From positions 610,501 to 674,500 of the forward strand of contig NZ_FTOY01000011.1 in assembly GCF_900156885.1 (NCBI RefSeq): a DNA stretch of 64,000 nt, read 5' to 3'. Source of the DNA: Limosilactobacillus caccae. Lineage in GTDB: Bacteria > Bacillota > Bacilli > Lactobacillales > Lactobacillaceae. The stretch's first letter is position 1. Each line of letters begins with the position of its first letter. Shown here in pieces: positions 14,983 through 23,306 of this stretch. The notes under the pieces are model-generated. The model made no database searches and was not told where the DNA came from. It saw only the letters and a list, made by a program, of their open reading frames with translations. Made by a program: the position numbers and the translations under genes.

Positions 14983-16518
14983 ATGAACTACATAATTGGT
15001 GTTGATGTTGGAACTTCCAGTGTAAAGGCAGTCTTATATAATTCGACTACCCAGGTGCTTGCCGAAGCGAGTTATGGCTACGAATTGCACCGCAACGCTG
15101 CTGGGATGGCAGAACAAGAGCCAGAAGAAGTGGTCACGGCAACGGAAAAGGCAATTCGCGATGCCGCGGCACAGGCGGACCTCTCCACTGGTAAACTCCT
15201 GGCAGTTTCAATTTCCAGCGCCAATCAAAGTTTGATCTTGCTCGACGAAAACAAGTCCCCCCTGTCACGCTTGATTACCTGGGCGGATAGCCGGGCACAA
15301 CGGGCAGCAGACAAGCTTAAAATGATGACTGAGGGTCAGCAATTATACTTTAAGACTGGGACCCCCGTTCATCCGATGTCAACATTAACTAAACTACTAT
15401 GGCTAAAAGAAGACGAGCCAGAACTCTTTGCTAAGACTGCTTACTTTGCTGACATCAAAGCTTACTTATTCTACCGCCTCTTTAATGAATTTAAAGTCGA
15501 CATTTCAATTGCTTCTTGTACCGGTCTAGTTAGTCTCAAAACTGGTCAATGGGACCCACAAGCCCTTGAACTCACCGGGATCACCAAAGAACAGCTTCCT
15601 GAAATTGTCAGCGGAACCACCCAGGCAGTCGGCTTGACCACGGCCGCCCAAGAAAAGCTCGCCATCCCTAAAGATACTCCGTTCATCTACGGTGCTTACG
15701 ATGGGGCCCTTTCTAATATTGGTGTTGGCGCAACAAAACAAAATACCTTTACGATCACAATTGGCACCTCAGCCGCTGTCCGGGTTGTGACTGACCACCC
15801 GGTTATTGATCCGGAACGCCGCTTGTTCTGTTACGCTATTGATAAGGGACTATGGGTTGTCGGTGGTCCATTAAATAACGGTGGTGACGTCTATGAGTGG
15901 GGCGTTAAACACCTCGTTGATACAAATGCGGTAAAAAACGAGCATGTTGACCCCTTCACTCTTGCTAACCACGTGATTGAAGATGTTCCTGCTGGTTCTC
16001 ATGGTTTGCTCTTCCACCCCTTCCTCGGTGGTGAGCGGGCACCCCTCTGGAACGCCAAAGCCCGGGGAAGCTTCTTCGGGCTTTCCCAGATTCATACCCG
16101 AGCAGACATGCTCCGCGCAGTAATGGAAGGAATTTCAATGAACATTGCGACAGTCTTCCAGGCTGTCCGCGCCCTCGTCGGTGAACCAGTTAGCGTTACT
16201 GCAACTGGTGGCTTTGCCCGGTCACAGGTCTGGCGGCAAATGTTAGCGGATATCCTAAACTGTCCAGTCAACATCCCCGATTCATTTGAATCTGGCTGCC
16301 TCGGTGCCGCCATGATGGCAATGCAGAGCCTCGGAATGATTGACAGCCTTGATACACCGTTAAATAAGCAATTTATCGGTAAGGTCAGCTCATACCAACC
16401 ATCCCCTGCTGCCGTTAAGGTTTACCAGCGCTACATCCCGCTCTTCCAGCAAGTAGAAGAGATGCTTGCCCCGGCTTATTCAGAGATTGCCAGCCTGCAG
16501 GAGCGCCAGAATAAATAA
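14983..16518 (+). CDS. gntK: Gluconokinase, FGGY family (copy 2)
   Basis: 511 residues, strongly similar throughout to the kinase at 9933. They share near-identical blocks such as GGPLNNGGDVY, HGLLFHPFLGGERAPLW and SFESGCLGA. The N-terminal GVDVGTSSVKAVLYN and the C-terminal TATGGFARSQVWRQM are intact, so it should be active. It has its own -10 (TATAAT at 14937-14942) and SD (AAAGGAG, 7 nt). No permease accompanies this copy; it directly follows the LacI regulator and ends at a strong terminator. Tandem duplication within the locus is the simplest origin. It might serve another hexonate. Confidence 0.85.
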   Translation: MNYIIGVDVGTSSVKAVLYNSTTQVLAEASYGYELHRNAAGMAEQEPEEVVTATEKAIRDAAAQADLSTGKLLAVSISSANQSLILLDENKSPLSRLITWADSRAQRAADKLKMMTEGQQLYFKTGTPVHPMSTLTKLLWLKEDEPELFAKTAYFADIKAYLFYRLFNEFKVDISIASCTGLVSLKTGQWDPQALELTGITKEQLPEIVSGTTQAVGLTTAAQEKLAIPKDTPFIYGAYDGALSNIGVGATKQNTFTITIGTSAAVRVVTDHPVIDPERRLFCYAIDKGLWVVGGPLNNGGDVYEWGVKHLVDTNAVKNEHVDPFTLANHVIEDVPAGSHGLLFHPFLGGERAPLWNAKARGSFFGLSQIHTRADMLRAVMEGISMNIATVFQAVRALVGEPVSVTATGGFARSQVWRQMLADILNCPVNIPDSFESGCLGAAMMAMQSLGMIDSLDTPLNKQFIGKVSSYQPSPAAVKVYQRYIPLFQQVEEMLAPAYSEIASLQERQNK

Positions 16519-16520
16519 AA

Positions 16521-16565
16521 AACAAACGTCTTACGAGCCAGTAAAGCTTGTAAGACGTTTGTTTT
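16521..16565. terminator. Bidirectional terminator between gluconokinase 2 and the M48 gene
   Basis: 15-bp stem, AACAAACGTCTTAC pairing with GTAAGACGTTTGTT, with T runs on either side. It serves both convergent genes. Confidence 0.85.
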
Positions 16566-17637
16566 ATTTAACAGTAATTTCTTCTGCATCCTGAATCCGT
16601 GCCAGTAAGCTCGGTTGCTCAGAGCGGGCGGGAGAAACATTCTTTTTTTCTTGACCATGGCTAGTCGCCACAAAATACATCCGGGAGTATGGTTCATAGC
16701 CGGCCATCTCGCGCTGGATCTTCCGGAAGCGGTTAAGGGTTTTGATCATCCCCTGCTTGTTGCGGGTAAGTTCAACTGCCCCAGCATCAGCAGCAAATTC
16801 TTGTTCTTGACTGAGGGAAAAATTAAGTAGCTTTCCCACCGCTAAAACAACCGGGCTCCCTAAGACAACAAACGGCAAGATAATAACGAGGATGGCGATT
16901 GTCAAAACTAGTACCGCGCCATCACTACTATCAGCCTCTTTCTTCTTCGCCGTCGAACGCTCACTTTCATTATCCGGCAGCCAACCAATAACCGTTGTCA
17001 GTAATCCTAAGCCGAGATTCCAGACTGCCCGGTTGACAGAATAATAGAGCATCATCAAGCGGGTGCCGTGGTTACGGATTGTCGCTATTTCATGCCCAAG
17101 AACTGCCTGAAGCTCGTCATCACGTAATAACTTTAGTAACCCGCTGGTAACCGCAATGGCTGCGTGCTGGGTGTCTTTACCAAAAGCAAAGGCATTCGGT
17201 GCCGGGTTGTCGATGATAAAGAGCTGGGGAACGGGAATCCCCGCATCGTTAGCAATCTTCGTCACCGCCTGCGCCAGGCGTGGTTTACTTTCCAAATCCA
17301 CCGGCACCGCCTGATTTTCCTTCATCACCGCTGTAATATTATTACGCTGGACGCCTGCAAAAGCTATTATCACTGTACAACCCCACCATATCAGTGTAAG
17401 CAGGATTACCAGTCCAATCACTTGCGGCTGGATTGCTGTCCGAAAAGCCGGGATAATTGCATCGCCGATTGACGTTTCAATATCCAACTTATTATGGGGA
17501 TGGATCCGAAAGAAAAACGTATAGTCATAGATATATCCATAGCAAACAGCACAAATTGCTAGGTAATCGATAATCAACGCTTTGCCAAGAAGTCCCCATT
17601 CTTGGCGCCTATTTTTGGCTATCTGTTGTTTCAACAA
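16564..17637 (-). CDS. M48-family metallopeptidase-like membrane protein with altered zinc motif
   Basis: 357 residues with hydrophobic segments near 17-40, 72-94, 195-220 and 240-268. The M48 domain is recognisable from PVPQLFIIDNPAPNAFAFG (about 136-154), DELQAVLGHEIATIRNHG (about 174-191) and EQEFAADAGAV (about 278-288), which hold the first His, the catalytic Glu and the third-ligand Glu280. The motif reads H182-E-I-A-T186: the second zinc-binding His of HEXXH is Thr (codon ACA). Peptidase activity is therefore doubtful. TTG start with AAGGAGG upstream. It is the third gene of an operon with the TPM protein (12-nt gap) and a membrane protein. It would otherwise be a membrane protein quality-control protease of HtpX type. 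Confidence 0.8.
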   Translation of the reverse strand: MLKQQIAKNRRQEWGLLGKALIIDYLAICAVCYGYIYDYTFFFRIHPHNKLDIETSIGDAIIPAFRTAIQPQVIGLVILLTLIWWGCTVIIAFAGVQRNNITAVMKENQAVPVDLESKPRLAQAVTKIANDAGIPVPQLFIIDNPAPNAFAFGKDTQHAAIAVTSGLLKLLRDDELQAVLGHEIATIRNHGTRLMMLYYSVNRAVWNLGLGLLTTVIGWLPDNESERSTAKKKEADSSDGAVLVLTIAILVIILPFVVLGSPVVLAVGKLLNFSLSQEQEFAADAGAVELTRNKQGMIKTLNRFRKIQREMAGYEPYSRMYFVATSHGQEKKNVSPARSEQPSLLARIQDAEEITVK

Positions 17638-17649
17638 AATCTCTCCTCC

Positions 17650-18387
17650 TTACCAACTACCGGTATCACCGGAGTCATTACTGCCACTATCGCTATCACT
17701 ACTATCAATAAAACCACTTTCGCTTCTGTAGTCGCGATCATAATAGCTATCGTCACGATCGTAGTAGCTATCATCGCGAGCATCACCAGAGAATAGCTTA
17801 ACAATCGCCCAAATAAACCCAAAGACAATAAATCCGATCGCCCCAAAGACGCTGAGCATACTGTCTAACTCACTCCAAGTGCTTTGCGTCGCTAGTGAAT
17901 CATTGTCATCTTCACCATTGAGCGAATCGGTTAGCCGGTCGACCATTAACTGAACCCCGGCATCATAGTTATCATTTTGAAAGTCTTTCTTGACATGACT
18001 TGTCAGAATTGTCCCCAAGTAGCGATCACTAAACATTTCACCAATCTTGCTCCCCTTTTCAAAGTGAACCTTGCGATCCTTTATCGCATACATCAACATC
18101 GTGGCATTTTTACCAAGGTGGTGGCGTTTAAAATATTGTGCGGCTGCCTGGTCAATCGGCTGGCCCCCAGTCGTCTTAACCGTGACAACATAGATTTGTC
18201 CCTGCTTAAGATGCTTGTTTTTATTATTAATGAAGCGAACCGTTTGCTCTTTTAAAACATGCGCCTGGTCATCGACATACTGGTCAGCAGCATGGCTACG
18301 GCTGGCAAAGCCAACGAGGGTAAAGAGGAAAATCACGCCCGCTAGGAGGGCCTGTTTCAATAATTTATTCTTTTTCAAGATCTGCAT
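17650..18387 (-). CDS. Secreted/membrane TPM-domain protein
   Basis: About 245 residues. The N-terminal signal peptide (KKNKLLKQALLAGVIFLF, cleavage probably after SHA) is followed by a TPM domain starting YVDDQAHVLKEQTVRFINN, with VVTVKTTGG and YDAGVQLMVDRL. A C-terminal membrane helix (about 193-212) precedes a tail with a tandem DDSYYDR repeat, and the protein ends in Ser/Asp/Gly residues. TPM proteins (YgcG/YdjH-like) are membrane-associated and of uncertain function, some linked to photosystem or stress repair and to M48 partners. The start could be ATG 18387 or TTG 18378; both overlap the upstream gene. It lies in an operon with the M48-like gene downstream. Confidence 0.8.
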   Translation of the reverse strand: MQILKKNKLLKQALLAGVIFLFTLVGFASRSHAADQYVDDQAHVLKEQTVRFINNKNKHLKQGQIYVVTVKTTGGQPIDQAAAQYFKRHHLGKNATMLMYAIKDRKVHFEKGSKIGEMFSDRYLGTILTSHVKKDFQNDNYDAGVQLMVDRLTDSLNGEDDNDSLATQSTWSELDSMLSVFGAIGFIVFGFIWAIVKLFSGDARDDSYYDRDDSYYDRDYRSESGFIDSSDSDSGSNDSGDTGSW

Positions 18388-19258
18388 CTCCCTTTTCTTG
18401 CCGGTATACCGGCCGGTGTTTTGCTGCCCGTTTATCGTCGTAATACCATACGCTGTCAGGAATTTGGTAATAAAGCCGGTACTGCGTTGAATACTTTGCA
18501 ATGTAGTACCAGCTTAAAAACATGTCCAGCATTAACGGAAGGATAAGGGCAACAAATAACAAGCCAACTAACGGGTAAGCACCACCGATCAAAATTCCAA
18601 CAACATTCAAGTGTCCCTTTCCGGGGGTCGCCGCCTTTTGAATAAACGAAATCGCATAGGAAAGTAAAATAAACGATTTAACCGAAATCAGTTTAGGAAA
18701 TTTAGCCTCTTTGACTGGCTGGCCAGTTACTTTCGCGAGCTTTTTGCGCCGGTAATTAACTAGTTTACTGATCAGGGCAACCATAATTAGTACCGACCAA
18801 ATCGTTGTTACAATCGACCCATTATTGCCAATTGCACAGCCTAACGTAAGTGGCAAAAGTGCCAACATACTTACCAGGCAGAAGATTGCCATCAGTGGCA
18901 GAGCCAGTAGTCGCTGGACGAGGATGTTCGGAAATGGCATTAAAAGATAGGCCACCGCATATATGCCGAGCGCTTTTAATAAGGTTGCTAAGGGGGTATA
19001 AATATCCATCGAAATCAGCTGGACTGCCAGCGCCGTATCACCAGAAAGGAAATAGTCACCATACGACTCAGCGGGGGTGTCAGCTGGCGCTAAGCCCAGT
19101 GCTATCATCATGATGATAAATGCCCCCACAGCTAAAAGACTGATAAAACGGCTTCCCAACGTCACCACATTTTTTTCTTCATCATTATCATTAAACAGGT
19201 CTTTGCGGTCCGCAACCACTTTCTTCGACTGCGCAAAGCTTAATCTTAATAGTTTCAT
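18365..19258 (-). CDS. Multi-pass membrane protein of unknown function
   Basis: 297 residues. After a basic, hydrophilic N-terminus (RLSFAQSKKVVADRKD) there are about six hydrophobic segments, near 42-62, 85-108, 117-140, 148-168, 190-210 and 225-255. A tyrosine-rich C-terminal tail follows (YSTQYRLYYQIPDSVWYYD). I do not recognise a family. ATG 19258 has AGGAG 6 nt upstream; a TTG two codons earlier is less likely. It is first in the operon with the TPM and M48-like genes and overlaps the TPM start, so the three products probably act together in the envelope. A terminator-like hairpin stands between its promoter and start codon. Confidence 0.75.
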   Translation of the reverse strand: MKLLRLSFAQSKKVVADRKDLFNDNDEEKNVVTLGSRFISLLAVGAFIIMMIALGLAPADTPAESYGDYFLSGDTALAVQLISMDIYTPLATLLKALGIYAVAYLLMPFPNILVQRLLALPLMAIFCLVSMLALLPLTLGCAIGNNGSIVTTIWSVLIMVALISKLVNYRRKKLAKVTGQPVKEAKFPKLISVKSFILLSYAISFIQKAATPGKGHLNVVGILIGGAYPLVGLLFVALILPLMLDMFLSWYYIAKYSTQYRLYYQIPDSVWYYDDKRAAKHRPVYRQEKGDADLEKE

Positions 19259-19286
19259 CTTCAACTCCTCATAAATTGTCCAAAAT

Positions 19287-19320
19287 AAAAAGGAGTCAGT
19301 ACTCCCCTGATACTGATTCC
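19287..19320 (-). terminator. Leader terminator/attenuator of the membrane-TPM-M48 operon
   Basis: On the minus strand GGAATCAGTA pairs with TACTGACTCC (one G-U) and is followed by TTTTTATTTT. It lies between a TATAAT (19340-19335) and the start codon at 19258. It is preceded by ATCGGGGA, resembling the other two leaders. Confidence 0.6.
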
Positions 19321-19334
19321 CCGATATTTATTTA

Positions 19335-19340
19335 ATTATA
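19335..19340 (-). promoter_or_regulatory. -10 box of the membrane-TPM-M48 operon
   Basis: Perfect TATAAT on the minus strand; no clear -35 at the right distance. The leader terminator starts about 15 nt downstream. Confidence 0.45.
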
Positions 19341-19454
19341 TTTATCGTGCAATAACATTCTAGCAGTGATTAGCAGAAAATTAAATAGTTAACAAACAAT
19401 TTCTGCTTGTCTTTACAAGATCCTTTTAAATATCACTCGATAAAACAATATACT

Positions 19455-19487
19455 AAAAAAGATTCGGTAATATTCCGAATCTTTTTT
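19455..19487. terminator. Bidirectional-looking terminator after the 46-residue ORF
   Basis: AAAAAAGATTCGG / CCGAATCTTTTTT perfect stem with a 7-nt loop, overlapping the stop codon of the small minus-strand ORF. Confidence 0.8.
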
Positions 19488-19626
19488 AGTGGTTACGAAT
19501 CACTTTTACTAGCCCGATTGCTAAACTAAGTGTTATCCCTAGTGAGGTCAATAGCGTATATCGCCGTAATTGCTGATTTTCTTCTGCCAGCATCCGGATT
19601 TCTCGTTGCATTGCCTTCTTCTTCAC
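19486..19626 (-). CDS. Small membrane protein candidate, 46 residues
   Basis: A short ORF starting at GTG 19626. A charged N-terminal half (VKKKAMQREIRMLAEENQQL) could be a coiled coil and is followed by a single hydrophobic segment (LLTSLGITLSLAIGLV) and a basic end (KVIRNH). AAGGGTGG about 10 nt upstream could act as SD, and TATGAT-like sequence near 19665 as -10. A strong terminator overlaps the stop codon, which favours a real transcript. It resembles short coiled-coil/TM proteins, but I cannot assign a function; in-frame upstream starts exist. Confidence 0.45.
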   Translation of the reverse strand: MKKKAMQREIRMLAEENQQLRRYTLLTSLGITLSLAIGLVKVIRNH

Positions 19627-19721
19627 GTCCTGCACCACCCTTATTTGAACTACTATTTTCATCATATCATATTATCTGTACTGATGATAATCCATCTTGT
19701 CAATGGGTGGTGGGCCAGGCC

Positions 19722-20111
19722 CTAGCAATCGTGAGTGGCTTGTTGAATCGCCCCTGAATCAAGCGAATCGACGTCAATAATCGCCAAATTATCAGTAATC
19801 GTCCGGTTAGTACTGACCAGTGGTAAAGTGAAATATTGCTTATTAAAGCGGACTTCCATCTGTTCATCTAGTTGTACCGCACTATACCCTTTGATATACA
19901 CATCCCCTAAGTTAGATGGGATGTGCTGGTCAAAGTCCGGCAAGTCACGCTGCTGGTCAACAAAGATCAGGCGAAACGCCCCGTCCAAGCTGCATCCACC
20001 AACTTTAGAAAAAGGGCCAACCCCATCATCAAAATCGAGGAGGATCCGCTTATTGGGGGTGAGGTAGCGAGACAAGCGTTGCTTTGCGGCGGTGGTAAAA
20101 GTAATCTTCAT
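19722..20111 (-). CDS. HesB/IscA-like iron-sulfur cluster biosynthesis family protein
   Basis: 129 residues. The N-terminus MKITFTTAAKQRLSRYL and the fold-related pattern LLDFDDGVGPFSK..GCSLDG match the Lactobacillus branch annotated as iron-sulfur cluster biosynthesis family (Fe-S_biosyn). Only one of the usual cysteines is visible in the core (GGCSLDG) plus the C-terminal Cys, so the classical three-Cys ligand set of IscA is missing and true cluster assembly is doubtful. ATG 20111 was chosen with GAGG 9 nt upstream. It is monocistronic. Confidence 0.65.
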   Translation of the reverse strand: MKITFTTAAKQRLSRYLTPNKRILLDFDDGVGPFSKVGGCSLDGAFRLIFVDQQRDLPDFDQHIPSNLGDVYIKGYSAVQLDEQMEVRFNKQYFTLPLVSTNRTITDNLAIIDVDSLDSGAIQQATHDC

Positions 20112-20228
20112 ATTAAACAACCTCATTTCTCTTCAAAATTATATTTTTAGTTTAACAACAACCAGCATCAAATGTAAATTTTAAAGCCTGCCAAGCCACT
20201 AACTTTTCGTTCACCAGTATTTTAAACC

Positions 20229-20258
20229 AAAAAAGACTGGCGAATATCCCAGTCTTTT
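20229..20258. terminator. Terminator of ppaC
   Basis: AAAAGACTGG / CCAGTCTTTT stem with a short loop, 17 nt after the ppaC stop codon on the minus strand. Confidence 0.8.
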
Positions 20259-20274
20259 AGCTTATTATCGTTGC

Positions 20275-21210
20275 TTAGCCTTCAAAAGCATCCGTCAAAG
20301 GAGGAACAACTTGCTTCTTCCGTGATACGACGCCTGGCAAGTTCATCCGGTTGTTGTCACCAAGCTTCTTCCCAAAGGCTTCTTCAACCTTGGCAGTTGG
20401 TTCACCAACTACTAATAGATCTGAATCGCTGTTCAAGATATTGGTAGCAATCAGCAAGAACAAGTCGTAGCCATTTGCGTCCATCAAGCTGTGCATTTCC
20501 TTTTCGAGGTCAGCCTGGCAGGCAAATACGTCGTCTAAGTCAACGGTGTTTACTTGGCCAATCCGAACCTTAGTGCCGCCAAGTTCAAAGGTCTTCGCAT
20601 CGCCATCAACGATGTCAGCATCAGACTTAGCATCAAGATTGGTCCCTGCCTTAAGCATTTCAATCCCGTACTTTTCGTAGTCTTCTACACCCGCAACCTT
20701 TGCCAAGTACTTAACTGCTTCCCGGTCGTGGTCAGTCGTCGTTGGTGACTTCAAAAGCAAAGTATCAGAAATAATCGCCGAAAGCATCATCCCGGCTAAG
20801 TTAGCAGGAATATCGATGTGCTTTTGTTGGAATAACTCCGTGATGATCGTACTTACACAACCATATGGGCGAACAGTTGCCCATAGTGGTTGCGCAGTAT
20901 CAAAGCCTGCGATCCGGTGGTGGTCAACTAAGTGGGTAACAGTAAGCTTGTCAATGTCAGCAACACTTTGTTGTGGTTCGTTGTGGTCAACAAGCATTAC
21001 CTTATCTACTTCGTTAGCAGCGGTCTTGATAACCCGTGGGGCTTCTAACCCAAACTTCTTTAATGCAAACTTGGTCTCATCGTTTGGTTCACCAAGGGCA
21101 ACTGCTTCTGTCTCATAACCCAATTGGTTTTGGAAGTATGAAAAAGCCATTGCTGCGGTAATGGCATCTGTATCAGGCTTTTGATGTCCAAATACTAATT
21201 CTTTGCTCAT
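20275..21210 (-). CDS. ppaC: Manganese-dependent inorganic pyrophosphatase (family II)
   Basis: 311 residues, standard length. The DHH-family motifs are present: [10 protein letters not shown] (about 6-15), the Asp in MLVDHNE, the DHH motif in [12 protein letters not shown] (about 94-105) and the C-terminal substrate motif SRKKQ near the end. It hydrolyses pyrophosphate from biosynthetic reactions in the cytoplasm. ATG 21210 has AGGAGG 7 nt upstream; a longer in-frame extension to 21267 lacks an SD. It is transcribed alone. Confidence 0.95.
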   Translation of the reverse strand: MSKELVFGHQKPDTDAITAAMAFSYFQNQLGYETEAVALGEPNDETKFALKKFGLEAPRVIKTAANEVDKVMLVDHNEPQQSVADIDKLTVTHLVDHHRIAGFDTAQPLWATVRPYGCVSTIITELFQQKHIDIPANLAGMMLSAIISDTLLLKSPTTTDHDREAVKYLAKVAGVEDYEKYGIEMLKAGTNLDAKSDADIVDGDAKTFELGGTKVRIGQVNTVDLDDVFACQADLEKEMHSLMDANGYDLFLLIATNILNSDSDLLVVGEPTAKVEEAFGKKLGDNNRMNLPGVVSRKKQVVPPLTDAFEG

Positions 21211-21327
21211 ATAAATTCCTCCTGTATGTTCACAATTTATCCTAGCATTAGCTAGTACGTGAAACAATCTACGTCCCCTATTCTATCATGGAAGCTAGGA
21301 CTTTGTAGACCATTTAGCAAATTATCC

Positions 21328-21747
21328 TTATTTTTCTTGACCGAGGACAAAATCCTTAACGATTTGCCACATTTTTTCGTGCTGCTCGTTAAATAAGCGC
21401 GGTGGTTGGCCACTAAGGGCGAAATACTTCGTCGCAATGGTCTCTGAAGGCTTAACCGCGTAACGCTTATCATCCACCGGCTGAACCAGGTACAAGACAT
21501 TGACTGGCTGGACCTTATCACCATTGGGATAGGTATAAAAGTCTTGGTCCAACAGCGCTAATTGCTGCACAGGCACCACCGCAATGCCAGCGTCTTCTTT
21601 GAACTCCCGCTGCGCCGTTTCGGAAAAGGATTCGCCGAATTCCATGTAGCCACCGGGGAAGCCCCAGTCGCCAGTATCAGCCCGTGCCTGCAACAATACC
21701 TCGTCATGCTCGTTCACGAGGGCTCCGGATGCACTAGTCATTATCAA
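21328..21747 (-). CDS. NUDIX hydrolase, start codon uncertain
   Basis: 139 residues from TTG 21747. The Nudix box is GYMEFGESFSETAQREFKEDAGI (about 31-53), with the last Glu of the EE pair replaced by Asp, which can still bind metal. Members usually begin about 15 residues earlier with an [YIKE.R..VGH.PLI] segment. That segment is encoded in the same frame here (IKEIRDAVGHRPLI), yet no ATG, GTG or TTG precedes it before a stop. The first in-frame codons after the stop are ATC ATC, where ATC overlaps the TAA of the upstream gene and AAAGGATGG stands nearby. Translation may start at a rare ATC or ATA, or at the internal TTG/ATG. The substrate is unknown. Confidence 0.75.
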   Translation of the reverse strand: MIMTSASGALVNEHDEVLLQARADTGDWGFPGGYMEFGESFSETAQREFKEDAGIAVVPVQQLALLDQDFYTYPNGDKVQPVNVLYLVQPVDDKRYAVKPSETIATKYFALSGQPPRLFNEQHEKMWQIVKDFVLGQEK

Positions 21748-21794
21748 CGGCCGGTGACCGACTGCATCCCGAATTTCTTTTATATATGCGATGA

Positions 21795-22310
21795 TTACTC
21801 ACCATCCTTTGCTTGGCTAAAGTAATTATCAAGGTACACCTTATAACTGATTGCCATAATCAAGCTCCGCAACATTTTCTTTTGCTCGCCCTTGGCCGTC
21901 CCGACCTTTGCCAACGTATCCTGGTAGCCAAAGACATAGCGCAAAACATTTTCAAGCTCACCACAAAAGTAGTCATAGGCCGTCGCCACGTCAAAGCTAC
22001 TTTCTTGCTGGATCTCAATCCCCATTTTCAAGTCACTCAACTGCAAGACATTCTTTGCCACCGCAATAAAAATTAAGTCAGCGAGCTGCTCTGGTCCATA
22101 TAACTTCTTTTCTGGCCGACAAATTATCTGGTGCTTGACGTAATTGCTAACCATCGAGGGGGTCAGCTTAACATCCCCTAATGCCTTCAGACAGTCATTC
22201 ACATACTTTGTCGTTTGTTCAAGATATAACCCCATTGCCGGCAATTCCGCATAGCGCGGTAGGCGAAACTTAGCAATGGATTGGTTGATCTCCCGTTCTA
22301 TCTTTTCCAC
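21795..22310 (-). CDS. DUF1836 domain protein
   Basis: 171 residues from GTG 22310, which has GGAGGG 7 nt upstream; an in-frame ATG 15 nt earlier overlaps that SD. The sequence (LPRYAELPAMGLYLEQTTKYVND, LTPSMVSNYVKHQII and LYGPEQLADLIFIAVAKNVLQLSDL) matches DUF1836, whose N-terminal part resembles a MerR-like helix-turn-helix. A DNA-binding role is plausible but not established. It is directly followed by the NUDIX gene with a one-base-scale overlap, so the two are translationally linked. Confidence 0.8.
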   Translation of the reverse strand: MEKIEREINQSIAKFRLPRYAELPAMGLYLEQTTKYVNDCLKALGDVKLTPSMVSNYVKHQIICRPEKKLYGPEQLADLIFIAVAKNVLQLSDLKMGIEIQQESSFDVATAYDYFCGELENVLRYVFGYQDTLAKVGTAKGEQKKMLRSLIMAISYKVYLDNYFSQAKDGE

Positions 22311-22454
22311 GAATCGTCCCTCCATCGTAGCTATTATAGCTAACGCAGTTATTATCCGTCAATTTTAATCTCATCACAAGTTTTTTAAAAACCGTTGATT
22401 TAAATTTAACAGCTAAATATAATGAATACAAATAACTCATTAAGGAGAAGCATA

Positions 22455-23288
22455 ATGGTTACAAAAATAATTGCTGACTCGGCAGCCGATTTGACTGCTG
22501 ACCACATCAACGGGGTGCCCTTTGTCAGCGTCCCGTTAACAATGGAAATTGATGGTAAACGGTGGGTTGACGATGATGAGTTAAACTTACCAGCTTTTCT
22601 TGCCGCTTTAAAAGCAACCCACCAGCAGGCAATCTCATCCTGCCCCAATATTAAAGACTGGCTAAATGCCTTTACTGGCGGCGACGAAATTTACGTTGTC
22701 ACAATCACCAGCAAGCTATCCGGTAGCTACAACGCCGCTAACCAAGCCGCCGCAAATTACTTAGAAGACCACCCTGATGCCAACATCCACGTCTTCGATT
22801 CGGCCAGCACCAGTTCACAAATGCAACTAATCCTTGAATACATTGCGGAACTGGTCAATCAAGATTGTCCCTTCGATGAAATAGTGGCAAAGACAGAAGA
22901 CTATCTCAAGCAAAGCAAGTTATTATTTTCCCTCAAGGAACTTGATAATTTAGCAAATAACGGCCGGGTTAAACCCGCGATTGCTAAGTTAGCAAAGTTA
23001 CTCGGCCTGTACATGATTGGGACTGCGGCTGATGGCGAATTCCAACTTCTAGCAAAGGTCCGGTCAGAAAAAAGAAGTCAACGGGCCCTGCTCAAGGAAA
23101 TGATTGCGAGTGGTTACAAGGGTGGCAAGGTACGGATCAACCATGTTCAGGCAACCGCGGCCGCTAATAATTTGCAAAAACTAATTCTTGAACAGTATCC
23201 AGGGGCGAAAGTGGTTATCGGTCCCTGCCGTGGCCTTTGTTCCTTTTATGCCGAAAATGGTGGGTTAATGGTCGGTTTTGAAAAATAA
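22455..23288 (+). CDS. DegV family fatty-acid-binding protein (copy 1)
   Basis: 277 residues. The N-terminal DegV motif IIADSAADLT (about 4-13) corresponds to the conserved D-S-x-x-D/S-L phosphate-binding start. It is followed by ISSCPNIKDWLNAF, the fatty-acid tunnel region ITSKLSGSYNAAN and the C-terminal GPCRGLCSFYAENGG. DegV/FakB proteins bind a fatty acid for phosphorylation by FakA. ATG 22455 has AAGGAG 8 nt upstream. It is divergent from the DUF1836 gene, convergent with parC, and different in sequence from the second DegV at 38209. Lipid specificity is unknown. Confidence 0.88.
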   Translation: MVTKIIADSAADLTADHINGVPFVSVPLTMEIDGKRWVDDDELNLPAFLAALKATHQQAISSCPNIKDWLNAFTGGDEIYVVTITSKLSGSYNAANQAAANYLEDHPDANIHVFDSASTSSQMQLILEYIAELVNQDCPFDEIVAKTEDYLKQSKLLFSLKELDNLANNGRVKPAIAKLAKLLGLYMIGTAADGEFQLLAKVRSEKRSQRALLKEMIASGYKGGKVRINHVQATAAANNLQKLILEQYPGAKVVIGPCRGLCSFYAENGGLMVGFEK

Positions 23289-23306
23289 CAATTAAGTGCT
23301 AAGCAA

